A DNA stretch of 64,000 nucleotides, taken from positions 55,282 through 119,281 of the forward strand of contig VMTC01000123.1 in NCBI GenBank assembly GCA_013791765.1, given 5' to 3'. This document shows, one piece after another, positions 1 through 10,062 of this stretch. The notes below the pieces were generated by a model. It searched no databases, had not been told where the DNA came from, and saw only the letters and a program-made list of their open reading frames with translations. The translations under genes were made by a program, and so were the position numbers. The DNA comes from Rhodoferax sp. (GTDB lineage Bacteria > Pseudomonadota > Gammaproteobacteria > Burkholderiales > Burkholderiaceae_C). Every line of letters begins with the position of its first letter. Position 1 is the stretch's first letter.

Positions 1-815
1 CCGGTGGTGTGGGCAAAGTGATCGCGTCCAACAACCCAGAATTCGCCGTGGGCGACTACGTGTCCGCCGGATTCGGCGTGCAGGAGTACCTGACGCTGGG
101 CCAAGCCGACTTCAAACGCAGCGGCCTGGTCAAGATTGACTTGGGGCTGGGCACGCTGACGCAATGGCTCAACGTGCTGGGCATGCCAGGCATGACGGGT
201 TACTTTGGTCTGATGGATGTCGGCCAGCCCAAAGCGGGCGAAACCGTCGTGGTCTCCGGTGCGGCCGGCGCCGTCGGCCAGACGGTCGGCCAGATGGCGA
301 AGATCAAGGGTTGCCGCGTGGTCGGCATCGCGGGCGGTCCGGCCAAATGCGACTGGGTCGTCAAGGAGTTGGGTTTTGATGCCTGTATTGACTACAAGGC
401 GGGCCCGAGTGCTGTCAAGGACGGTTTGAAGCAGCATTGCGCAAGTGGCGTCGATATCTACTTTGACAACGTCGGTGGCGAGATTCTGGACACGGTGCTG
501 ACGCGTATCAACCGCGGCGCCCGCATCATCATCTGCGGTGCCATCAGCCAGTACAACAACACGACTGCTGTGGCAGGCCCGAAAAACTACCTGAGTCTCC
601 TGGTGAACCGCGCCCGCATGGAAGGCATTGTGGTATTTGACTACGCTGACCGTTACCCCCTGGCGGTGGCCGAGATGGCAGGCTACCTCAAGGACGGGCG
701 CATGAAGAGCAAGGAAGACGTCGTCAAGGGACTCGAGGCCTTTCCTGACGCACTGAACAAACTCTTCAGCGGCGAGAATTTTGGCAAACTGGTGCTACAG
801 ATTGCTGAAGACTAG
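1..815 (+). CDS. NADP-dependent medium-chain oxidoreductase, 5' end cut by the window
   Basis: This is the C-terminal 270 residues of a zinc-independent medium-chain dehydrogenase/reductase of the curcumin-reductase/leukotriene B4 dehydrogenase type, which reduces activated double bonds with NADPH. The frame is open to the left edge, so roughly 65-75 residues of the N-terminal GroES-like domain are missing. The Rossmann dinucleotide motif is visible as VVVSGAAGAVGQ, followed by the typical DYKAG segment and DIYFDNVGG. No zinc-ligand cysteines are seen, as expected for this branch. Physiological substrate unknown. A copy of the dispersed repeat follows directly after the stop. Confidence 0.85.
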   Translation, partial: GGVGKVIASNNPEFAVGDYVSAGFGVQEYLTLGQADFKRSGLVKIDLGLGTLTQWLNVLGMPGMTGYFGLMDVGQPKAGETVVVSGAAGAVGQTVGQMAKIKGCRVVGIAGGPAKCDWVVKELGFDACIDYKAGPSAVKDGLKQHCASGVDIYFDNVGGEILDTVLTRINRGARIIICGAISQYNNTTAVAGPKNYLSLLVNRARMEGIVVFDYADRYPLAVAEMAGYLKDGRMKSKEDVVKGLEAFPDALNKLFSGENFGKLVLQIAED

Positions 816-820
816 GCTGG

Positions 821-889
821 ATTGATGCTATTTTTTATGTAGCTAATGACGCTTATTCCACATGGGCTAGAGGCTGATTTTTCATAAAT
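821..889 (-). repeat. Dispersed repeat, intergenic copy (reverse orientation)
   Basis: Intergenic copy between the reductase and the serine hydrolase. Read on the minus strand it has AAAAATCAGCCTCTAGCCCA, a variable middle, then TTAGCTACAT and a closing ATAGC. On the plus strand the start shows GCTA and TAGC arms about 9 bp apart. It is a good intergenic reference for the copies found inside genes. Confidence 0.85.
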
Positions 890-905
890 TATCGGGAAAA
901 ACAGC

Positions 906-2132
906 TCAATCGATCAGCGTCGCATAGACCAGATCGCGGAACAGCATGCGGTAGTACTCGCGCTGGTTCGGCGCCTGCAGCATCAGAATCGCGAAAAGGT
1001 CTTCGGCCGGATCCACGAAAAACGTGGTGCCCGCCATACCACCCCAGAAATAGCTGCCGACTGAACCCGGCACCGACGCAATACCCACCTCTTTTCGCAC
1101 CGCAACACCCAGCCCGAAGCCGTGGCCGGGTGGCAGCAAGGCGCGCGACGCGCCGCGATTGACCGCAATATCGCCGAGATGGTCTGCGGTCATGAAATCA
1201 ACCGTCCTGGGACCCAACAGGCGCACGCCGCCCAACTCTCCCTTGTTCAGCATGAACTGCAAGAAGCGCGCGAAATCCAATGCGGTCGAGGCCAGGCCAC
1301 CCCCGCCCGATTCCAGCGCCGCCTGCTCGCGCACATCGATCAAGCGCATCTGCACCCCACCTTCGGGGTCGCTGGCAAAGGGTTCCGCAATGCGCGCGTG
1401 CTGCTCGGGGGGGACAAAAAACCCCGTGTCGGTCATGCCCAGCGGCTTGAAGATGTGCTGGTGCAAATAGGCGCCCAGCGTCTGTCCGCTGACCACCTCC
1501 AGCACACGCCCCAGCACATCGGTGGCGCGGCCATACTCCCACACCGTGCCGGGCTCGAACATCAGGGGCAGGGCGGCGAGCTGGTGCGAAAACTCGGCAT
1601 TGCTGCGCGTGCGCGAGCCGATTCTGAGTTGCGCGTATTGGCGCTGCACCGATGCATTGCCCATGAACTCATAGGTCAGGCCCGCCGTGTGGCGCATCAG
1701 GTCCTGCAGCGTGACCGCTTGTCGCACCGCCTGCAACTGCACAGTGCCGTCAACCAGACTGGCCACCTTCTGCATGGCGTATTCGGGCAGGTATTTGGCT
1801 ACCGGGTCATTGAGCAGCAGTTGCCCCTGCTCCATCAACATCATCGCCGCCACCGAGACGATCGGCTTGGTCATGGAGTAGATGCGAAAAATGGCATCCG
1901 GCGTCATGGGCGACTGGACGGCCGGGTCGAGCGCGCCAAGACTCTCAAACAGGGCCAGCTTGCCGTGGCGGGCAACCAGGACGACGGCGCCGGGCAGGCG
2001 TTGACGATCGACCTCGGCCTGCAGCACCGCCACCAAGCGGGCACTGCGTTGCGGGCACAAACCAACTTGATCGGGCGACACACGGGGCAAGGTCTTGCCC
2101 TGGACAGAGTTGTTTAACACATTGAGCTCCAA
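906..2132 (-). CDS. Serine hydrolase of the class C beta-lactamase / esterase VIII family
   Basis: A 408-residue penicillin-binding-protein-fold hydrolase. The nucleophile motif SMTK is at Ser86-Lys89, the second catalytic motif has Tyr200 in the sequence EYGRAT, and a WGGMAG motif near 363-368 stands where beta-lactamases have the KTG box. This pattern fits family VIII carboxylesterases and EstB-like proteins better than true cephalosporinases. No signal peptide is obvious, so a cytoplasmic esterase is likely; substrate unknown. The ATG at 2132 is the first good start. The next gene upstream on the same strand, the ion channel, ends 35 bp away. Confidence 0.85.
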   Translation of the reverse strand: MELNVLNNSVQGKTLPRVSPDQVGLCPQRSARLVAVLQAEVDRQRLPGAVVLVARHGKLALFESLGALDPAVQSPMTPDAIFRIYSMTKPIVSVAAMMLMEQGQLLLNDPVAKYLPEYAMQKVASLVDGTVQLQAVRQAVTLQDLMRHTAGLTYEFMGNASVQRQYAQLRIGSRTRSNAEFSHQLAALPLMFEPGTVWEYGRATDVLGRVLEVVSGQTLGAYLHQHIFKPLGMTDTGFFVPPEQHARIAEPFASDPEGGVQMRLIDVREQAALESGGGGLASTALDFARFLQFMLNKGELGGVRLLGPRTVDFMTADHLGDIAVNRGASRALLPPGHGFGLGVAVRKEVGIASVPGSVGSYFWGGMAGTTFFVDPAEDLFAILMLQAPNQREYYRMLFRDLVYATLID

Positions 2133-2167
2133 AAAATCGTTCTAGACAGAGCCAGTCTCCAGCGCGC

Positions 2168-3067
2168 TCAGCTGTGCCGCTCCTTGCCAACCAATTGCCT
2201 ATCGCTGTTGGTGTCACTGAGGTAGTTGGGCAATTGAGCGCCACAATGAAAACAGAAGCTGGCCTGCGCCAAATGCCCTTCAGTCAGACATTCGTGGCAG
2301 GTGCGCGTGGTGGGTGTTGTGGCCATACGCCGTGCCGTCATCTCGGCCGTGACGATGCCGGTTGGCACCGCCAGCGTGCCCCAACCCAACAGCATCATGG
2401 CCGATGAGATCAGGCGACCGAAGTCGGTTTTGGGCGTGATGTCGCCAAAACCGACTGTTGTCATCGTGGTGATGGCCCAGTACACCGAGGTCGGAATGTT
2501 GGTGAAGCCGTTGCCTGGGCCTTCGACCACATACATCAGGGTGCCCATGACCAGCACGATCATCAAGACCGCAGACAGAAAAACCAGAATCTTGCGCCGG
2601 CTGGCGCTCAAGGCGTGGCCCAGTGACTGGTATTCAACCACGTAGGCGGTCAGCTTGAAGACCCGAAACACACGCAGCAAACGCAGCACCCGCACGTCGA
2701 TCAGAGCTTGAACCTCGGGCACCAGCAAAGCCACATAGGTGGGTAACAGTGCCAACAGGTCAATCACGCCGTAAAAGCTGAAGACGTATCGCCAGGGGTG
2801 GCGTACACACGCCAGCCGGGCTGCATATTCAATGGTGAACGCAAGGGTAAACAGCCACTCCAGCCAGAAGAAGAATGAATGCTGCTTTAGTGCTGCGCTC
2901 TGTACGCTCTCCATAACAACCACCAGAATACTCATCAAAATGACAGCGATCAGCCATTGGTCAAACAAGCGCCCGGCGCGTGTATCCGCCTCAAAGATGA
3001 CGGTATAGACCCGTAAGCGCCAGCCAGTCAACGGCTTGCCAAGGTTGTTCTCGGTGGTATCGGTCAT
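2168..3067 (-). CDS. Voltage-gated-type potassium channel with C-terminal zinc ribbon
   Basis: A 299-residue six-helix ion transporter. Hydrophobic segments lie near 37-55, 65-83, 95-117, 159-181 and 212-240. An S4-like helix near 126-140 carries regularly spaced Arg/Lys residues. The selectivity filter TVGFGD is at 204-209, which marks potassium selectivity. The C-terminal tail has CxxC-x11-CxxC (Cys257, 260, 272, 275), a probable zinc ribbon in the cytoplasm in place of an RCK domain. The ligand or signal sensed by the tail cannot be told from sequence. Confidence 0.9.
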   Translation of the reverse strand: MTDTTENNLGKPLTGWRLRVYTVIFEADTRAGRLFDQWLIAVILMSILVVVMESVQSAALKQHSFFFWLEWLFTLAFTIEYAARLACVRHPWRYVFSFYGVIDLLALLPTYVALLVPEVQALIDVRVLRLLRVFRVFKLTAYVVEYQSLGHALSASRRKILVFLSAVLMIVLVMGTLMYVVEGPGNGFTNIPTSVYWAITTMTTVGFGDITPKTDFGRLISSAMMLLGWGTLAVPTGIVTAEMTARRMATTPTTRTCHECLTEGHLAQASFCFHCGAQLPNYLSDTNSDRQLVGKERHS

Positions 3068-3130
3068 GGTGCGTTAGTGGCCCTGAACGCAGATGATTTC
3101 AACGCAGAGGCGAGGCCTGATTGCGTCACA

Positions 3131-3952
3131 TCAATAGTCCAGCCGCTCCGGCCGGATCTCCTGCAAGATCGTGGTTGATATTTCTTCGATTGATTTGGTG
3201 GTGGTTGACAACCAGCGGATGCCCGTTCTGCGCATCATGGCTTCAGCTTCACTCACCTCCATGCGGCAGTTTTCCAGCGAGGCATATTTGGAATTCGGTC
3301 GGCGCTCGTTGCGGATCTCGCTCAATCGTTCGGGTTGGATCGTCAGACCAAAAAGCTTGCTCTTGTGCGGTTTGAGGGCTGGGGGCAATTGTTGGCGCTC
3401 AAAATCTTCTGGGATAAGGGGGTAGTTGGAGGCCTTCAGACCGTATTGCATGGCCAGGTACAGCGAGGTGGGCGTCTTTCCGCTGCGGCTGACACCGACC
3501 AAAATGATGTCGGACTGCTCCAGATCGGTGTTGGATTGCCCGTCGTCGTGAGCCAGCGAGAAGTTAATGGCTTCAATGCGTGATTGGTAGGCTCGGCTTT
3601 TGCTGGCATCGCTGAAGCGGCCAATGCGGTGGCTGGACTTGAGCCTGAGCTCAGATTCGAGCGGATGGACGAAGGTGCCAAACATGTCAAGCAGCATGCC
3701 CTGGCAATTGTCAGTAATTGCTTTGAGCACCTCCATGTTGACAAGAGTCGTGAAAACAATCGGCTTGCTGCCGTCCACCATGAAGGCATGGTTAATTTCC
3801 CGCACCGCTTGATGCGCCTTGTCAACCGAGTCAGTGAAGGGGAGCCTGACATGCCGAAAATTGATTTCAAACTGGGTCAGGATGGCGTTGCCAAATGTTT
3901 CTGCGGTGATGCCAGTGCCATCGGAGATAAAAAATACAGTGCGTTGCGACAT
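3131..3952 (-). CDS. ppsR: PEP synthase regulatory protein (bifunctional kinase/phosphorylase)
   Basis: A 273-residue DUF299-family protein. Members inactivate PEP synthase by ADP-dependent phosphorylation of a threonine beside the catalytic histidine and reactivate it by phosphorolysis. The protein begins [14 protein letters not shown], typical of the family, and has the P-loop-like [12 protein letters not shown] chose the ATG at 3952; an upstream in-frame start at 4060 would add 36 poorly conserved residues. It is divergent from its target ppsA, the usual pairing, with 221 bp between the two starts that must hold both promoters. Confidence 0.92.
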   Translation of the reverse strand: MSQRTVFFISDGTGITAETFGNAILTQFEINFRHVRLPFTDSVDKAHQAVREINHAFMVDGSKPIVFTTLVNMEVLKAITDNCQGMLLDMFGTFVHPLESELRLKSSHRIGRFSDASKSRAYQSRIEAINFSLAHDDGQSNTDLEQSDIILVGVSRSGKTPTSLYLAMQYGLKASNYPLIPEDFERQQLPPALKPHKSKLFGLTIQPERLSEIRNERRPNSKYASLENCRMEVSEAEAMMRRTGIRWLSTTTKSIEEISTTILQEIRPERLDY

Positions 3953-4173
3953 GGTGTTCGGTGGTTGAGTTGTCGGGCCCATTGTGCACGGGCCGGTTGC
4001 AGCTGGGGCCGACTCACCGCCTACAATGCCAAAAATTCCACCCAAATCTTCCCAATGCACTGCACTGACCGACTAGAACAACGACAAAGTCAAGCTGTTT
4101 GCAGGGGCACAGTCCGCGCACCAGAGCGCCCGGTCTGGTGCATAGATCCGCTTTTAACTTCTGGAGCTTTCCC

Positions 4174-6567
4174 ATGCCTGAACTTTTCACTGCGACCGCC
4201 TTGGTCGTTCCGTTTGAAAACCTGAGAATGACCGACGTCGAGTCAGTTGGCGGCAAAAATGCCAGTCTCGGCGAAATGATCTCAAACATACCCACCGGCG
4301 TCAAAGTGCCCACCGGTTTTGCTACGACCGCTTATGCGTTCCGTGATTTCCTGGCCTATGAGGATCTCAGCAGCAGGATCAATGCCCGCTTAAGCGCCCT
4401 CGATACCGAAGACGTGCGAGCACTGGCGCAAGTGGGGGCGGAGATTCGCGCCATGGTTGAAGCGCAGCCCTTTCCGGCTGATTTTGAACAGGCGATTCGC
4501 GAGGCCTTTGTGACGCTCACGGCCGGCAATCCGCAGGCGACCTTCGCCGTACGCTCCTCTGCCACCGCCGAAGATTTGCCGGACGCTTCGTTTGCCGGGC
4601 AGCAAGAAACATTCTTGAATGTGATTGGTATTGAGGAAATACTGCACAAGATTCGGGAAGTTTTTGCTTCCTTGTACAACGACCGAGCCATCAGCTACCG
4701 GGTCCATAAAGGTTTTGCCCACGAGCATGTGGCCTTGAGCGCCGGCATACAGCGCATGGTGCGCTCGGACTTGGGCGCGGCCGGCGTCATGTTTACCATT
4801 GACACCGAATCGGGCTTCAAGGATGTGGTGTTCATCACCTCCAGCTACGGGCTGGGCGAGACCGTGGTGCAGGGCGCCGTCAATCCGGATGAGTTTTACG
4901 TGCACAAGCCCATGCTCAAGGCCGGTAAGCGTGCCGTGATTCGTCGCAGTCTGGGTTCCAAGTTGATCCAGATGCAGTTCACAACGACCGAGGAAAGGGC
5001 CACCGGTGGCAAGTTGGTCAAGACCACCGATGTGCCACCCGAGATGCGCAACCGTTATTCATTGACCGACGCCGATGTGGAAAAATTGGCAGCCTATGCA
5101 CTGGTGATTGAAGATCACTACGGCCGTGCCATGGACATTGAATGGGGCAAGGATGGCCTGGACGGTGAACTTTATATTTTGCAGGCACGACCAGAGACGG
5201 TAAAGAGCCAGTCCGCAGGCAAAGCCGAGTACCGTTACAAGCTCAAGGGCAAGAGCGCTGTGATCGTTGAAGGGCGGGCCATTGGCCAGAAGATCGGCAC
5301 CGGCCCGGTGCGCATCGTGCACAACCTCCATGAGATGGACAAGGTGCAGCCTGGCGATATTTTGGTGACGGATATGACCGATCCCAATTGGGAGCCCGTG
5401 ATGAAGCGGGCCTCGGCCATTGTGACCAATCGGGGCGGGCGCACCTGTCACGCTGCGATCATCGCGCGCGAACTGGGCATTCCGGCCGTGGTGGGCTGCG
5501 GCAATGCGACCGATGTGCTCAAGGACGGCATGTTGGTCACGGTGAGTTGCGCCGAGGGAGACACCGGCTTTATTTATGATGGCTTGTTAGAGACCGAAGT
5601 GACCGAAGTTCAGCGCGGCGAAATGCCCAAGATTGCCGTCAAGATCATGATGAATGTCGGCAATCCGCAACTCGCGTTTGACTTTTGCCAGTTGCCTAAC
5701 GAAGGCGTCGGTTTGGCGCGCCTTGAGTTCATCATCAATAACAACATTGGCGTGCATCCCAAAGCGATTCTGGACTACCCCAACATTGATGCCGATCTAA
5801 AAAAAGCGGTTGAGTCCGTTGCCCGTGGCCACGCTTCGCCCCGCGCCTTTTACGTCGACCGAGTGGCCGAGGGGGTGGCGACGATTGGTGCGGCCTTCTG
5901 GCCCAAGCCGGTCATCGTGCGTCTGTCTGATTTCAAGAGCAACGAATACCGCAAACTGATCGGTGGCAGCCGTTACGAGCCGGAAGAAGAGAACCCGATG
6001 CTCGGTTTCCGTGGCGCCGCACGTTATGTCAGTGCCGAGTTCGGTGAAGCCTTTGCCATGGAATGCGAGGCGATCAAACGGGTTCGCCAGGACATGGGTT
6101 TGAGCAACGTTCAGGTCATGGTGCCCTTTGTCCGCACACTGGGACAAGCGAAAAAAGTGACAGAGTTGTTGGCGGCGCAGGGCCTCAAGCGGGGCGAAAA
6201 TGGTCTCAAGATCATCATGATGTGCGAGATTCCCAGCAACGCTATCTTGGCAAGTCAATTTTTGCAGTACTTTGATGGCTTCTCAATTGGGTCTAACGAC
6301 TTGACCCAGTTGACTTTGGGGCTAGACCGTGACTCCGGTCTTGAGTTGTTGGCAGCTGACTTTGACGAGCGCGATCCAGCCGTGACAGCGCTCATCAGCC
6401 AGGCCATCAGTGCCTGCAAAGCAGAAGGCAAGTACATCGGCATTTGTGGTCAAGGCCCCAGTGACCACCCTGACTTTGCCGAATGGCTGGCCAAAGAGGG
6501 AATTTCATCAATCTCCCTAAATCCTGACTCCGTGATCGCTACCTGGCAGAGGCTCGCTGGACAATAG
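4174..6567 (+). CDS. ppsA: Phosphoenolpyruvate synthase (pyruvate, water dikinase)
   Basis: A 797-residue enzyme converting pyruvate, ATP and water to PEP, AMP and phosphate for gluconeogenesis. The N-terminal ATP-grasp region ([10 protein letters not shown], then [18 protein letters not shown]) is followed by the swivelling phosphohistidine domain with [15 protein letters not shown] (catalytic His about residue 426). The C-terminal PEP-binding barrel shows [16 protein letters not shown]. The threonine two residues before the catalytic histidine would be the PpsR target. The start at 4174 has a GGAG-type ribosome site 7 bp upstream; an in-frame start at 4099 would add 25 unconserved residues. 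Length matches the family. Confidence 0.97.
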   Translation: MPELFTATALVVPFENLRMTDVESVGGKNASLGEMISNIPTGVKVPTGFATTAYAFRDFLAYEDLSSRINARLSALDTEDVRALAQVGAEIRAMVEAQPFPADFEQAIREAFVTLTAGNPQATFAVRSSATAEDLPDASFAGQQETFLNVIGIEEILHKIREVFASLYNDRAISYRVHKGFAHEHVALSAGIQRMVRSDLGAAGVMFTIDTESGFKDVVFITSSYGLGETVVQGAVNPDEFYVHKPMLKAGKRAVIRRSLGSKLIQMQFTTTEERATGGKLVKTTDVPPEMRNRYSLTDADVEKLAAYALVIEDHYGRAMDIEWGKDGLDGELYILQARPETVKSQSAGKAEYRYKLKGKSAVIVEGRAIGQKIGTGPVRIVHNLHEMDKVQPGDILVTDMTDPNWEPVMKRASAIVTNRGGRTCHAAIIARELGIPAVVGCGNATDVLKDGMLVTVSCAEGDTGFIYDGLLETEVTEVQRGEMPKIAVKIMMNVGNPQLAFDFCQLPNEGVGLARLEFIINNNIGVHPKAILDYPNIDADLKKAVESVARGHASPRAFYVDRVAEGVATIGAAFWPKPVIVRLSDFKSNEYRKLIGGSRYEPEEENPMLGFRGAARYVSAEFGEAFAMECEAIKRVRQDMGLSNVQVMVPFVRTLGQAKKVTELLAAQGLKRGENGLKIIMMCEIPSNAILASQFLQYFDGFSIGSNDLTQLTLGLDRDSGLELLAADFDERDPAVTALISQAISACKAEGKYIGICGQGPSDHPDFAEWLAKEGISSISLNPDSVIATWQRLAGQ

Positions 6568-6612
6568 CAAACCCCTATGGCCTGAGACTTCACGGGCAGT
6601 CATGATGCAGGG

Positions 6613-8922
6613 ATGTTGAATCCAGCGGTGCAGGTGGGCGAATTCACGCCGGTGGTGGGCGGATTTCGCCTGCATGGCTGGCTTCTTGCTGTCTGGTTTG
6701 CGGCATCGTTTGGCGTCGTGTTTTTCGCGCGCGATTTGCAGGTGATCGTCGCAGGCTGGCCCTTGGGTTACTGGTTCGCGGCGCAAGGCAGTGTCTTCGT
6801 CTTTATCGCCATTGTGGCGGTATTTGCATGGCTTGCGAATCGCCGCGACGGAGCAACGACGCAGGCCGATGCCGCGTACGCCGCTTACAAGTACAGACTG
6901 CACCGGCGATTCGCCGTCTATGTCGTTTTCTTGTTGTTGTTCCTGGTGGCGTTGGCGCTGGCTGAGCGCTGGGGACTGAAGAAGACGTGGGTTGGCGCCA
7001 TTTTCTTGTTTGCCACCGTTGCTTTGTATGCGGTGATCGGCATTTATGCGCGCACGTCCGATGCCTCACAATATTACGTTGCCGGACGCAGTGTCCCAGC
7101 GGTTTACAACGGCATGGCGACGGCCGCTGACTGGATGAGCGCGGCGTCATTTATCAGCATGGCAGGCGGGTTGTACCTGCATGGATTTTCAGGTACGCCG
7201 TCGCAGCCTGGCGGTCTGGTTTATGTGTTGGGGTGGACGGGGGGCTTCTGCCTGGTTGCGCTGCTGGTTGCGCCTTACTTGAGAAAGCTGGGCCTGTACA
7301 CCATTCCAGATTATTTTGGTGCCCGTTTTGGGGGTTTGTGGCCCCGCATGATTGCCGCGTTTGCCGCGGTACTGTGTTCATTTACCTATGTTGTGGCGCA
7401 AATCTATGGCGTCGGTTTAATTACCTCACGCCTGACCGGCGTCCAGTTTGAGATTGGCATTCTCCTCGGTTTGGGCGGTGTTTTGGTCTGCTCTTTTTTG
7501 GGGGGAATGCGGGCCGTGACCTGGACGCAGGTAACTCAGTACGTTGTGCTGATTCTGGCTTTCTTGATTCCTGTTTCCTGGCTGGCTTACAAACAACTGG
7601 GCAATCCATTGGCGCCGTTTGTGTATGGCCAGCAATTGCAGAAAATTACCGAACTGGAACGGCAACTTGTCAACTCACCGGCAGAGTTGCAGGTGATCAA
7701 TGAATACGCCCGGCGCGCACGAGAATACGAAATTAAGTTACAAAACGTGCAGGCTGCACTTGATGTGGATCGAAACGCGATACGGGAAAGGATTCGATTT
7801 CTGAATGAACACCGGGTTGATGAATCAATTGTCGTTGCGGCCAGACGTCAGCTTGCCGCGCTGCCCAAGGACGCGGCCAGCGCGCGCGTACTTTGGACCC
7901 AGTCCATGCAGGACAACCTGGATCGTGCGCAACCCTTGGGGGGCATGCCCGCACATGCCAAGCCATTTGCCGGAAACCCGCAGGGGAGCATTGATGAGCA
8001 GAAGGCGTTTGAGGTTTCACGGCGAAATTTCTTGGCATTGATGTTCTGCCTGATGGTGGGGACAGCTGGTTTGCCCCATTTGCTGACCCGCTTTTATACA
8101 ACCCGTACGGTGGCTGAAGCGCGCACCTCTGTTGCCTGGTCGCTATTTTTTATTGCATTGTTGTATTTGTCGGCTCCCGCATTGGCCGTGCTGGTTAAAT
8201 TTGAAATCATGAGTCAGTTGGTCGGGCAGAACTTTGATGCATTGCCCGTGTGGATTGCGCAGTGGGCGAAGGTCGACCCCACGCTGGTGTCTGTCAGTGA
8301 TGTCAATGGCGACCATATTCTCCAGTTTGCCGAACTCAAGCTGGGCGCGGATATTGTGATGTTGGCCACGCCCGAGTTGGGTGGTTTGCCGTATGTTGTA
8401 TCGGGCCTTGTCGCTGCGGGGGGCTTGGCTGCAGCGCTATCAACTGCGGATGGCCTGCTATTGACCATTGGAAACGCGCTGGCCCACGATTTTTTCTACC
8501 GGGCTGAGCGTAGTCAGTCGGAGTCGGTCAGACGAGTGATGTTGTCGAAGTTTGCGCTGCTGCTGGTCGCTCTCATCGCAGCGTACGTGGCTGCTCAGCG
8601 GCCTGCCGATATTCTTTACCTTGTAGCCGCTTCATTTTCTTTGGCCGGGGCCGCGTTTGTTCCGGTGATGGTGCTCGGGATATTCTGGCGTCGCACCACA
8701 CGGTTGGCCGCCGTCGCCGGGATGATTGCAGGCCTTGGCTTAACGCTTTACTACATGGCTGTGAATACCGCGTCACTTCGATCTGCTTTGGGTTTAAGCG
8801 GCACTGGGTTGTGGTTCGACATCCAGCCAGTTTCTGCCGGGGTGTTTGGCGTTTTGGCGGGTTTTGTGGTCACAGTGCTGGTCAGTCTTCTGTTCCGACC
8901 GGAGGTGGCGCCGCCCGCCTGA
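6613..8922 (+). CDS. Sodium:solute symporter with fused small-subunit domain
   Basis: A 769-residue membrane protein of the SSS family, VC_2705/ActP-like branch. The first about 85 residues resemble the separate small subunit (DUF4212) of these carriers, with two helices and the segment GYWFAAQGS. The large carrier follows, with the family-like ATAADWMSAASFISMAG. Two cytoplasmic or periplasmic inserts stand out: a charged, probably coiled-coil stretch at about 339-435, and an EF-hand-like loop at 563-574 (Asp563, Asn565, Asp567, Glu574). Acetate or another short carboxylate is a plausible substrate but is not proven. The start has no well-spaced ribosome site and is uncertain. Confidence 0.88.
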   Translation: MLNPAVQVGEFTPVVGGFRLHGWLLAVWFAASFGVVFFARDLQVIVAGWPLGYWFAAQGSVFVFIAIVAVFAWLANRRDGATTQADAAYAAYKYRLHRRFAVYVVFLLLFLVALALAERWGLKKTWVGAIFLFATVALYAVIGIYARTSDASQYYVAGRSVPAVYNGMATAADWMSAASFISMAGGLYLHGFSGTPSQPGGLVYVLGWTGGFCLVALLVAPYLRKLGLYTIPDYFGARFGGLWPRMIAAFAAVLCSFTYVVAQIYGVGLITSRLTGVQFEIGILLGLGGVLVCSFLGGMRAVTWTQVTQYVVLILAFLIPVSWLAYKQLGNPLAPFVYGQQLQKITELERQLVNSPAELQVINEYARRAREYEIKLQNVQAALDVDRNAIRERIRFLNEHRVDESIVVAARRQLAALPKDAASARVLWTQSMQDNLDRAQPLGGMPAHAKPFAGNPQGSIDEQKAFEVSRRNFLALMFCLMVGTAGLPHLLTRFYTTRTVAEARTSVAWSLFFIALLYLSAPALAVLVKFEIMSQLVGQNFDALPVWIAQWAKVDPTLVSVSDVNGDHILQFAELKLGADIVMLATPELGGLPYVVSGLVAAGGLAAALSTADGLLLTIGNALAHDFFYRAERSQSESVRRVMLSKFALLLVALIAAYVAAQRPADILYLVAASFSLAGAAFVPVMVLGIFWRRTTRLAAVAGMIAGLGLTLYYMAVNTASLRSALGLSGTGLWFDIQPVSAGVFGVLAGFVVTVLVSLLFRPEVAPPA

Positions 8923-8937
8923 TGGTTCCTTTGCCCC

Positions 8938-8965
8938 TTTGGGTGGGTTGGTCTTGGCATATAAT
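8938..8965 (+). promoter_or_regulatory. Candidate sigma-70 promoter of the rpsF operon
   Basis: A perfect TATAAT hexamer lies at 8960-8965, about 84 bp before the rpsF start. The best upstream hexamer (TTTGGG, 8938-8943, 16 bp spacing) is a poor -35 box, so the promoter call rests mainly on the -10 and the position. Confidence 0.4.
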
Positions 8966-9048
8966 GCCGGGCTTCGCCTTGCCACACCTCAATTAGACGC
9001 TGAGGGTGGTTTTTTCTGCCCAATGTGGGCCATCCATAAGGAGTATCA

Positions 9049-9414
9049 ATGCGTCATTATGAAATTATTCTCATGATCCATCCGGATCAGAGCGAGCAGG
9101 TTCCCGCCATGCTGGAACGTTATAAGGGCATGATCACAGCCGGTGGCGGCAAAGTGCACCGTGTTGAAGACTGGGGCCGTCGTCAGTTGGTCTACATGAT
9201 CAATAAGCTGGCCAAAGCCCATTACCTTTGCGTCAACATCGAAGCTGATCAGGCTGTCATGGCAGAGCTGGAACATGCGTTCAAGTTCAACGATGCCGTG
9301 TTGCGTCACCTGACTGTTTTGAGGAAGAGTGCCGACACTGGTCCTTCTTCGATGATGAAAACTGTCGAACGTGAAGATGCGCGCAAGACCCAACAGGCCG
9401 AGTACCAGGCTTAA
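9049..9414 (+). CDS. rpsF: 30S ribosomal protein S6
   Basis: A 121-residue S6 protein, which binds the central domain of 16S rRNA together with S18. It begins [19 protein letters not shown] and contains the conserved [13 protein letters not shown] and [11 protein letters not shown] segments. A strong ribosome site (AAGGAG) lies 8 bp upstream of the ATG. It is the first gene of rpsF-priB-rpsR-rplI. The C-terminal tail (residues 97-121) is the usual variable extension. Confidence 0.98.
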   Translation: MRHYEIILMIHPDQSEQVPAMLERYKGMITAGGGKVHRVEDWGRRQLVYMINKLAKAHYLCVNIEADQAVMAELEHAFKFNDAVLRHLTVLRKSADTGPSSMMKTVEREDARKTQQAEYQA

Positions 9415-9437
9415 GAGCCTCTTTGCCTGCAAGGGGT

Positions 9438-9737
9438 GTGAACCACGTTGCCAACCAACTTGTTCTGACTGCCTGTATCGCTGGAATTGATTCCCTGCGT
9501 TATACGCCAGCCGGATTGCCAGCATTGAACCTCAGACTTGAGCACGAGTCAGAAATTCAGGAGGCAGGACAGACAAGACAAGTGAAGGCAACGCTGAGAG
9601 CGGTGGCTTTTGGCGCAATGGCTGAGCGGCTTGCAAAACAAGCCATTGGCAGTGCCTGGAGATTCAACGGTTTTCTGGCGACACCTCGAATTGGCAAGTA
9701 CGTCGTGTTGCACATTCAAGAATTTCAGCAAGATTAA
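9438..9737 (+). CDS. priB: Primosomal replication protein N (PriB)
   Basis: A short OB-fold single-stranded-DNA-binding protein of about 99 residues, used in PriA-dependent replication restart. The segments [33 protein letters not shown] and the C-terminal HIQEFQQD match betaproteobacterial PriB. I take the GTG at 9438; a TTG at 9423 would add five residues and has a better-spaced AAGAG upstream, so the start is open. It sits in its normal place between rpsF and rpsR. Confidence 0.92.
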   Translation: MNHVANQLVLTACIAGIDSLRYTPAGLPALNLRLEHESEIQEAGQTRQVKATLRAVAFGAMAERLAKQAIGSAWRFNGFLATPRIGKYVVLHIQEFQQD

Positions 9738-9766
9738 CGAATTCACAAATATTTAAGGAGTCCATC

Positions 9767-10051
9767 ATGGCCGGACCAAAACGTTTCAATAACAAAGACA
9801 AGCGCCCCAAGCGCCCAGCACAGAACCTGCTGTTCAAGCGCAAACGCTTTTGCCGCTTTACGGTGACAGGCGTTGAAGAGATCGATTACAAGGACATTGA
9901 CACCTTGCGCGACTTCATTGCCGAGAACGGCAAGATCATCCCTGCTCGCCTGACTGGCACCCGTGCCATTTTTCAACGTCAGCTCAATACCGCTATCAAG
10001 CGCGCACGTTTCCTCGCGATGCTGCCGTACAGCGACCAGCACAAGATTTAA
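9767..10051 (+). CDS. rpsR: 30S ribosomal protein S18
   Basis: A 94-residue S18 protein with the conserved [11 protein letters not shown]-like start (KRKRFCRFT), the [15 protein letters not shown] segment and the TRAIFQRQL / [13 protein letters not shown] end. It has AAGGAG 7-8 bp before the ATG. It partners S6, encoded two genes upstream. The N-terminal 25 basic residues are typical of betaproteobacterial S18. Confidence 0.98.
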   Translation: MAGPKRFNNKDKRPKRPAQNLLFKRKRFCRFTVTGVEEIDYKDIDTLRDFIAENGKIIPARLTGTRAIFQRQLNTAIKRARFLAMLPYSDQHKI

Positions 10052-10062
10052 GGAACACGATC

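Noticed and set aside
1122-2117. 331-codon plus-strand frame opposite the serine hydrolase
   Set aside because: Antisense shadow; the minus-strand hydrolase has all catalytic motifs.
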